Source of the DNA: Tardiphaga sp.
GTDB taxonomy: Bacteria; Pseudomonadota; Alphaproteobacteria; Rhizobiales; Xanthobacteraceae
Assembly: GCA_028290325.1 (NCBI GenBank)
Contig: JAQGJY010000310.1
Span: 1-6,271 of the forward strand
Length of the DNA stretch: 6,271 nucleotides
Direction: 5' to 3'
The notes beneath the pieces are model-generated. The model was given only the letters and a program-made list of their open reading frames with translations, searched no databases and had not been told where the DNA came from. The position numbers and the translations under genes were made by a program. Positions 1 through 4,462 of this stretch are shown one piece after another (within the stretch, counting starts at the first letter, position 1; the number at the start of each line of letters is the position of its first letter).

Positions 1-46
1 AAAGTTCTCTTTTCGACCCGCCGACCGGCCCTTGAGACCGGAGGTC

Positions 47-79
47 AACGCCCGACAGCGCGATGCGCCCTCGGGCGTT
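47..79. terminator. Nested hairpin upstream of ffh, possible terminator of an upstream gene
   Basis: A perfect 9-bp inverted repeat, AACGCCCGA (47-55) and TCGGGCGTT (71-79), encloses a second perfect 4-bp stem, GCGC (58-61) with GCGC (65-68). Two unpaired bases lie on each side between the stems, and the inner loop is three bases. The right arm ends in TTT but no long T run follows, so termination in the plus direction would be weak. It ends 23 bases before the ffh start, so it could instead be a 5' UTR structure of ffh. No upstream gene can be identified in bases 1-46, and I found no convincing -35/-10 pair there. Confidence 0.4.
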
Positions 80-102
80 TCACTGTTTGGAACGTGGACG
101 CG

Positions 103-1644
103 ATGTTCGACAATCTGTCGGAAAAATTGGGCGGAATTCTCGACCGGTTGACCGGTCGCGGGGCGCTGTCGGAAGCCGATGTCGATGCCGCGATGCGCGA
201 AGTGCGCCGCGCGTTGCTCGAAGCCGACGTGTCGCTCGACGTGGTCCGTGATTTCATCGAACGGGTCCGCGCCCAGGCGATCGGCGCCACCGTGGTCAAG
301 TCGGTGACGCCGGGCCAGATGGTCGTCAAGATCGTTCATGACGAGCTGGTCGCGACGTTGGGCGCGGACGGCGAAGGCGGCCTCGATTTCAACGCCGTGC
401 CGCCGGTTGCGATCATGATGGTCGGCTTGCAAGGCTCCGGCAAAACCACCACCACCGCCAAGCTGGCGCGCCGCCTCACGCAGCGCGACAAAAAGAAGGT
501 GCTGATGGCGTCGCTGGACATCTATCGTCCGGCCGCCATGGAGCAGCTCGCGATCCTCGGCCGCGACCTTGATATCCAGACGCTGCCGATCGTCGCGGGC
601 CAGAAGCCGGCGCAGATCGCCCGCCGCGCCATCGAGGCCGGCAAGCTCGGCGGCTACGACGTCGTGCTGCTCGACACGGCGGGACGCACCACGCTCGACG
701 AAGACATGATGTCGGAGGCGGCCGAGATCAAATCGGTGGCGCAGCCGCACGAAGTGCTGCTGGTCGCGGATTCGCTGACCGGCCAGGACGCCGTCAATCT
801 CGCGCGTTCGTTCGACCAGCGCGTCGGCCTGACGGGCATCGTGCTGACGCGCGTCGATGGCGACGGCCGCGGCGGCGCGGCCTTGTCGATGCGCGCCGTG
901 ACCGGCAAGCCGATCAAGCTGATCGGCACCGGCGAAAAAACCGATGCGCTGGAAGACTTTCATCCGTCGCGCATTGCCGGCCGCATCCTCGGCATGGGCG
1001 ACGTCGTCTCGCTGGTGGAAAAAGCCGCCGCGCATATCGATGCCGAAAAAGCCGCGCGCACCGCCGAGAAAATGCGCAAGGGTCAGTTCGACCTCGCCGA
1101 CATGCGCGACCAGTTGATGCAGATGTCCAACATGGGCGGGCTCTCCGGCCTGATGGGCATGATGCCCGGCATCGCCAAGATGAAGAACCAGATCGCCTCG
1201 GCCGGTTTGGACGACAAGGTGCTGAAGCGCCAGGTCGCGGTGATCGATTCGATGACCCGGCAGGAGCGCAAGAACCCCGACATCCTCAAGGCCAGCCGCA
1301 AAAAGCGCATCGCCGCGGGCGCCGGTCTGAAGGTCGAGGAGGTCAACAAGCTGCTCAAGATGCATCGCAACATGGCCGACATGATGAAGGCCATGGGCGG
1401 CAAGGCCGGCAAACGCGGGCCGATGGCCGGCATGGCGCAGGCGATGGGTTTCGGTGGCGGCGGTCCGTCGCCGGAGGAAATCAAGGCGATGACCGAGAAG
1501 TTGCAATCCGGTGGCGGCCTGCCGCAACTGCCGAAGGACATGCCGACCGCGTTGCGGAACGCGCCGGGCCTTCCGGGGCTGGGCAGCGGACGTCCGAACC
1601 TGCCGGGACTCGGTGGCTTCCCGGGTTTCGGGAAGAAGAAATGA
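103..1644 (+). CDS. ffh: Signal recognition particle GTPase Ffh (SRP54)
   Basis: Ffh is the protein part of the bacterial SRP. It binds 4.5S RNA and signal sequences of nascent membrane proteins and delivers ribosomes to FtsY at the inner membrane, with GTP hydrolysis. The N domain (about 1-95) starts with the typical MFDNLSEKLGGILDRLTGRG. The G domain carries the P-loop GLQGSGKTT (108-116), DTAGR (191-195) and TRVDGDGRGG from 249, where Arg replaces the Lys usual in the TKxD motif. The M domain has a Met-rich stretch (334-360), the RNA-binding signature SRKKRI (398-403) and then VEEVNKLLK. The tail is rich in Gly, Pro and Met and ends GFGKKK, making the protein (513 aa) longer than E. coli Ffh (about 450 aa). 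ATG 103 is chosen because it matches the family N-terminus. An in-frame GTG at 94 would add only MDA. It is first in a line of translation genes, with rpsP 102 bp downstream. Confidence 0.97.
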   Translation: MFDNLSEKLGGILDRLTGRGALSEADVDAAMREVRRALLEADVSLDVVRDFIERVRAQAIGATVVKSVTPGQMVVKIVHDELVATLGADGEGGLDFNAVPPVAIMMVGLQGSGKTTTTAKLARRLTQRDKKKVLMASLDIYRPAAMEQLAILGRDLDIQTLPIVAGQKPAQIARRAIEAGKLGGYDVVLLDTAGRTTLDEDMMSEAAEIKSVAQPHEVLLVADSLTGQDAVNLARSFDQRVGLTGIVLTRVDGDGRGGAALSMRAVTGKPIKLIGTGEKTDALEDFHPSRIAGRILGMGDVVSLVEKAAAHIDAEKAARTAEKMRKGQFDLADMRDQLMQMSNMGGLSGLMGMMPGIAKMKNQIASAGLDDKVLKRQVAVIDSMTRQERKNPDILKASRKKRIAAGAGLKVEEVNKLLKMHRNMADMMKAMGGKAGKRGPMAGMAQAMGFGGGGPSPEEIKAMTEKLQSGGGLPQLPKDMPTALRNAPGLPGLGSGRPNLPGLGGFPGFGKKK

Positions 1645-1746
1645 TCGCGCTGTTTCAACAATCACGACCGTCGTCATCCGCGCAGGCGGCGCCGATGGCC
1701 TCGTTGAATTTCAACTATAAACCCAACTGACACCCAGGAGAACATC

Positions 1747-2079
1747 ATGTCCGTCGTCATCCGCCTCGCGCGCGCAGGCACCAAGAAGCGTCCCGTCTAT
1801 CACGTCGTCGTCGCCGACTCGCGCTTCCCGCGCGATGGCCGTTTCATTGAGCGTCTCGGCTATTTCAATCCGCTGCTGCCGAAGGACAACGAGACCCGCC
1901 TGAAGATCGACCTGGACAAGGTCAAGGCCTGGCTCGCCAAGGGCGCGCAGCCGTCCGACCGCGTGTCGCGTTTCCTCGATGCGGCCGGCGTCGTGAAGCG
2001 TGAAGTCCGCAACAATCCGGAAAAGGCGGTGCCGCGCAAGGAGCGCAAGGCCGCCGCCGAAGCCGCCGCGAAGAAGTAA
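1747..2079 (+). CDS. rpsP: 30S ribosomal protein S16
   Basis: S16 is a primary-assembly protein that binds and stabilises 16S rRNA in the body of the 30S subunit. The 110-residue product begins MSVVIRLARAGTKKRPVYHV and contains the signatures VVADSRFPRDGRFIERLGYFNP and GAQPSDRVSRFL expected of the family. After the conserved core of about 80 residues comes a basic Lys/Ala-rich tail (KAVPRKERKAAAEAAAKK), longer than in E. coli (82 aa) and common in alphaproteobacteria. A strong Shine-Dalgarno AGGAG (1736-1740) lies six bases before the ATG. The 102-bp gap after ffh contains a small GTTGA/TCAAC hairpin (1703-1715) but no promoter I can defend, so co-transcription with ffh is plausible but not shown. 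rimM begins 15 bp downstream. Confidence 0.97.
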   Translation: MSVVIRLARAGTKKRPVYHVVVADSRFPRDGRFIERLGYFNPLLPKDNETRLKIDLDKVKAWLAKGAQPSDRVSRFLDAAGVVKREVRNNPEKAVPRKERKAAAEAAAKK

Positions 2080-2094
2080 GCGCGACAGCGTCAC

Positions 2095-2628
2095 ATGTCG
2101 CGGAAGCCGCAGATTTGCATCGCGCGGATCGGCGCGCCGCATGGCGTGCGCGGGGCGGTGAAGCTGTGGCCGTTCACCGACGATCCGCTGGCCGTATTGG
2201 ACTATGGCCCGCTGACGACGCAGGACGGCGCGCGATCATTCGAGATCGTGGAGGCGCGCGCCGTGAAGGATCATCTGGTGGTGACGCTGAAAGGCGTCGC
2301 CGGCCGCGATGAGGTTGCTCGGCTGAACGGCATCGAACTTTACATCGCGCGTGATCGCCTGCCGCCGACCGATGACGGCGAATACTACCATGCCGATCTG
2401 ATCGGGCTCGCGGCAGTCGATCCGGCGCACGCACCGATCGGCCGCGTGCTGGCGATCCATGACTTCGGCGCCGGCACGATCATCGAGATCGCGCCACCGG
2501 CCGGACCGACGCTGCTGTTGCCGTTCACGGATGCGGTGGTGCCGACGGTCGATCTCGCCGCCGGCCATGTCGTGATCGTGCTGCCGGACGAGATCGAGGG
2601 CGACACGCCCAACCATCCGTTGGCGTAG
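2095..2628 (+). CDS. rimM: Ribosome maturation factor RimM
   Basis: RimM binds S19 and helps mature the 3' domain (head) of the 30S subunit. The 177-residue protein has the expected two-domain build. The N-terminal RimM beta-barrel (about 7-90) contains ARIGAPHGVRGAVKLWPFTD, the family signature. The C-terminal PRC-barrel (about 96-170) contains EYYHADLIGL (96-105), the turn HDFGAGTIIEI and LLPFTDAVVPTVDLAAGHV. The length is normal for the family. The start lies 15 bp after the rpsP stop, with no strong Shine-Dalgarno, which suggests translation coupled to rpsP. The order rpsP-rimM-trmD-rplS is the conserved operon of many bacteria. The gap to trmD (165 bp) is unusually long for this operon because a palindromic repeat lies in it. 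Confidence 0.96.
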   Translation: MSRKPQICIARIGAPHGVRGAVKLWPFTDDPLAVLDYGPLTTQDGARSFEIVEARAVKDHLVVTLKGVAGRDEVARLNGIELYIARDRLPPTDDGEYYHADLIGLAAVDPAHAPIGRVLAIHDFGAGTIIEIAPPAGPTLLLPFTDAVVPTVDLAAGHVVIVLPDEIEGDTPNHPLA

Positions 2629-2664
2629 AAGCCGTTCCCCGTTATCGAGGGGAGATGGCGTTTG

Positions 2665-2781
2665 TCGTCGTTTTCGAGAAACGCAATGACGAAGCAATCC
2701 AGTTCCTGGTCAGCAAGAGCTGGAATGCGTCGCTCAGCGTCGGTCGGCAAGCGCCGGTGACGCTCGCCCGCAATGACGATG
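2665..2781. repeat. Dispersed palindromic repeat between rimM and trmD
   Basis: The element is a degenerate inverted repeat of about 115 bp. Its central arms are GACGAAGCAATCCAG (2688-2702) and CTGGAATGCGTCG (2720-2732), which match at 11 of 13 positions when one is reverse-complemented, around a 17-base loop. CGCAATGAC occurs at 2682-2690 and again at 2769-2777, the latter at the right end. The left end (GTCGTTTTCGAGAA, from about 2668) resembles the reverse complement of the right end. Read in frame, it gives peptide text like FEKRNDEAIQ, the familiar spurious translation of RHCERSEAIQ-type intergenic repeats. The element lies inside the operon, so the mRNA should carry it as a hairpin. The outer boundaries are approximate. 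Confidence 0.7.
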
Positions 2782-2793
2782 ATTGGCTTCCAT

Positions 2794-3510
2794 ATGACTT
2801 GGCGCGCGACCGTCCTGACGCTGTTTCCCGAGATGTTTCCCGGTCCGCTCGGCGTCAGCCTTGCCGGACGCGCTCTGGCGTCGGGCCTCTGGGCGCTGGA
2901 GGCGCGCGACATCCGCGCCTCGGCCGGGGATCGTCACCGCAGCGTCGATGATACGCCGGCCGGCGGCGGCCCCGGCATGGTGCTGCGCGCCGACGTGCTG
3001 GCCGCTGCGATCGATGCCGCCGATGCCGGCATCGCCCGTCCCCGCCTCGTCATGAGCCCGCGCGGCACGCCGCTGACGCAGGCGCGGGTTGCGGGGCTGG
3101 CGGCCGGCCCCGGCGCGCTGATCGTCTGTGGTCGTTTCGAGGGCATCGACCAGCGCGTGATTGACGCGCGCGGGCTCGAAGAGGTGTCTATCGGGGACTA
3201 CGTGCTGTCCGGTGGCGAGATCGCCGCGATGACCGTGATCGATGCCTGCGTGCGGCTGCTGCCGGGTGTGATGGGCAAGCCCGAGTCGGGGACGGACGAG
3301 AGCTTCTCGGACGGTCTGCTCGAATATCCGCAATATACCCGCCCGCAAAGTTTCGAGGGCGCGGCGATCCCGGAGATTCTGTTGTCCGGCGACCACGCCA
3401 AGGTCGCGGCCTGGCGCCGCGCGCAGGCCCAATCCCTCACGCAAACGCGGCGGCCCGATCTCTGGCATGCTCGCAACCAAATGCCGGCAAAAAACAAGAC
3501 GGATGGGTGA
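2794..3510 (+). CDS. trmD: tRNA (guanine-37-N1)-methyltransferase TrmD
   Basis: TrmD methylates N1 of G37, next to the anticodon, using S-adenosylmethionine. The mark prevents +1 frameshifting in tRNAs for Leu, Pro and Arg. The protein is a SPOUT (trefoil-knot) enzyme that works as a dimer. Visible motifs are the start WRATVLTLFPEMFPG, DDTPAGGGPGMVL, SPRG, the knot motif GRFEGID (113-119), SIGDYVLSGGE (132-142) and SFSDGLLEYPQYTRP (170-184), in which Asp173 matches the family's catalytic Asp. I chose ATG 2794 (238 aa) because family proteins begin a few residues before WRATVLTLFP. In-frame ATGs at 2773 and 2779 lie in the right end of the upstream repeat and would add MTMIGFH. No candidate has a good Shine-Dalgarno. 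The C-terminal MPAKNKTDG tail is poorly conserved. Confidence 0.95.
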   Translation: MTWRATVLTLFPEMFPGPLGVSLAGRALASGLWALEARDIRASAGDRHRSVDDTPAGGGPGMVLRADVLAAAIDAADAGIARPRLVMSPRGTPLTQARVAGLAAGPGALIVCGRFEGIDQRVIDARGLEEVSIGDYVLSGGEIAAMTVIDACVRLLPGVMGKPESGTDESFSDGLLEYPQYTRPQSFEGAAIPEILLSGDHAKVAAWRRAQAQSLTQTRRPDLWHARNQMPAKNKTDG

Positions 3511-3518
3511 CAAGCCCA

Positions 3519-3570
3519 CAGGATTGCTGTAGAGACCCCGGAAATCCTGCCAACGCTGGATACGAATTTC
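3519..3570 (+). promoter_or_regulatory. Possible structured leader between trmD and rplS
   Basis: Two alternative stems share the same segment in the trmD-rplS gap (108 bp). CAGGATT (3519-3525) pairs perfectly with AATCCTG (3543-3549) over a 17-base loop. Alternatively, GAA plus ATCC (3541-3547) can pair with GGAT (3558-3561) plus TTC (3568-3570). The pairings exclude each other, as in attenuator or ribosomal-protein leader RNAs. A further small CCCG/CGGG hairpin lies at 3577-3587. Known L19 leaders are described from other phyla, and I do not recognise this as any of them. Only base-pairing is seen; regulation is inferred. Confidence 0.25.
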
Positions 3571-3608
3571 GCGCAACCCGAGCCGGGATGGTCGGGCGCG
3601 CCGCCGAT

Positions 3609-3612
3609 GGAG
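3609..3612 (+). promoter_or_regulatory. Shine-Dalgarno of rplS that decides its start
   Basis: GGAG ends six bases before ATG 3619, a normal spacing. The earlier in-frame ATG at 3607 overlaps this site and is preceded only by GCGCGCCGCCG, with no Shine-Dalgarno. The site therefore supports 3619 as the start of L19. Confidence 0.7.
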
Positions 3613-3618
3613 ATTTCG

Positions 3619-4011
3619 ATGAACCTGATCCAAGAGCTCGAAAAAGAGCAGTTCGACCGCCTTGCCGCGACCAAGACCATCCCGGAATTCGGTCCCGGCG
3701 ATACCGTCATCGTCAACGTGAAGGTCGTCGAAGGCGATCGTTCGCGCGTCCAGGCCTATGAGGGCGTCTGCATCGGACGTTCGGGCGGTGGCCTCAATGA
3801 GAGCTTCACGGTCCGCAAGATTTCCTATGGCGAGGGCGTCGAGCGCGTCTTCCCGGTGATGTCGCCGATGATCGACTCGATCAAGGTCGTGCGTCGCGGC
3901 AAGGTGCGTCGCGCCAAGCTGTATTACCTGCGCAACCTGCGCGGCAAGTCGGCGCGCATCGTCGAGAAGAAGACCGAGCGCCCGCAGAAGGCCGCCGTCG
4001 CCGCTCAGTAA
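3619..4011 (+). CDS. rplS: 50S ribosomal protein L19
   Basis: L19 lies at the 30S-50S interface, near the aminoacyl-tRNA site, and helps join the subunits. The 130-residue protein begins MNLIQELEKEQ and has the family signatures FGPGDTVIVNVKVVEGDRSRVQAYEGVCI, NESFTVRKISYGEGVERVFP and KVRRAKLYYLRNLRGKSARI. The last is the conserved basic C-terminal region. A short Lys/Ala-rich tail follows, ending AAVAAQ. Start 3619 is preferred because it has a well-spaced GGAG and gives the typical MNLI N-terminus. Starting at 3607 would add MEIS. It is the last gene of the operon and is followed 18 bp later by an intrinsic terminator. The 108-bp gap after trmD carries possible leader structures. Confidence 0.97.
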   Translation: MNLIQELEKEQFDRLAATKTIPEFGPGDTVIVNVKVVEGDRSRVQAYEGVCIGRSGGGLNESFTVRKISYGEGVERVFPVMSPMIDSIKVVRRGKVRRAKLYYLRNLRGKSARIVEKKTERPQKAAVAAQ

Positions 4012-4029
4012 TTTCGGTTTTGGTTTACG

Positions 4030-4059
4030 AAAAGCGCGGGGCGAGAGCTCCGCGCTTTT
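4030..4059 (+). terminator. Intrinsic terminator of the ffh/rpsP-rplS operon
   Basis: A perfect 10-bp stem, AAAAGCGCGG (4030-4039) with CCGCGCTTTT (4050-4059), can gain two more pairs in its loop (G-T and G-C). It is followed by T, G, then TTTCTC. The GC-rich core and T-rich right flank are typical of a Rho-independent terminator. It begins 18 bp after the rplS stop. The A run on the left arm would also allow some termination from the minus strand. Confidence 0.88.
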
Positions 4060-4077
4060 TGTTTCTCGGGTTGTTTC

Positions 4078-4218
4078 GTCATTGCGGGAAGCGCCTGTTC
4101 CTCGTCTTCGAGGAAGGGGCGCGACGACGCAATCCAGTCTTGCTTCTCGTTTGCGACGAAATTGCTTGGCTGAGTGCTAAGTCGGCGGACGGCCGACTCA
4201 GGACCGGCTCGCAATGAC
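4078..4218. repeat. Dispersed palindromic repeat downstream of rplS
   Basis: A 141-bp element is bounded by perfect 9-bp terminal inverted repeats, GTCATTGCG (4078-4086) and CGCAATGAC (4210-4218). Inside is GACGACGCAATCCAG (4123-4137), nearly identical to GACGAAGCAATCCAG in the rimM-trmD repeat. An inner TCCTCGTCTTCGAGGA hairpin (4099-4114) and GTCGGC/GCCGAC-like pairs around 4181-4197 also occur. Translations read like RHCGKR and RRRNPV, or DWIASS on the other strand, as in RHCERSEAIQ-type repeats. It lies outside the operon, directly after the terminator. It encodes no credible protein. Confidence 0.72.
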
Positions 4219-4462
4219 CACCTCCAGCAAACGCAACTCGCGCTGGCCCGCGGCCTGTGCTATGAGACTGGAATGTTTCCAATCCGTCAGGCCGCTACAG
4301 CACGCATCGTGCTCGACGACCGAAGCCGCCTGCCATGGCGGTTCTTCGGCCGGCTGACGACGTCGGCGCTTGCGACGTCCAGGACCGCGGCCTGAACGCC
4401 TGCGGCTTGTGCTGCGCGTTCGCCCTCACCGATATCAAAAATCCGATTGAAAGCCCGCCATC
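4219..4462 (+). promoter_or_regulatory. Structured leader upstream of leuC
   Basis: This gene-free region should hold the leuC promoter and 5' UTR. Four hairpins follow one another: TGGAA-TGT-TTCCA (4269-4281); AGCACG-CAT-CGTGCT (4299-4313); an 11-bp stem CCGAAGCCGCC (4320-4330) with GGCGG plus CTTCGG (4337-4341 and 4344-4349, two T bulged, loop TGCCAT); and GACGTCG with CGACGTC (4359-4365 and 4373-4379, loop of seven). A 40-codon frame (4273-4395) spans all four. It has no run of Leu codons of the kind used in leucine attenuators. I see no convincing sigma70 or sigma54 promoter. A TATGAG at 4261-4266 has no matching -35. The role as a leader is inferred from position. Confidence 0.35.

Noticed and set aside
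1703..1721. TTGAAT / TATAAA as an internal promoter before rpsP
   Set aside because: The two hexamers are only six bases apart, so they cannot form a -35/-10 pair, and no other -35 sits at the right distance from TATAAA.
2655..2951. 98-codon plus-strand frame beginning MAFVVVFEKRNDEAIQ
   Set aside because: The start is a translated palindromic repeat (RHCERSEAIQ-type text) and the rest is out-of-frame trmD.
2734..3633. 299-codon minus-strand frame opposite trmD
   Set aside because: It is antisense to trmD, low in complexity, His/Arg-rich, and also crosses the repeat and the trmD-rplS spacer. It is best explained as a shadow.
4243..4261. sigma54-like TGGCCCG...TGTGCT upstream of leuC
   Set aside because: The spacing and the downstream element do not fit TGGCAC-N5-TTGCA; the invariant GC is out of register.
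4248..4394. 10-bp direct repeat CCGCGGCCTG at 4248-4257 and 4385-4394
   Set aside because: Short, GC-rich and without matching flanks or a plausible target-site role; likely chance.
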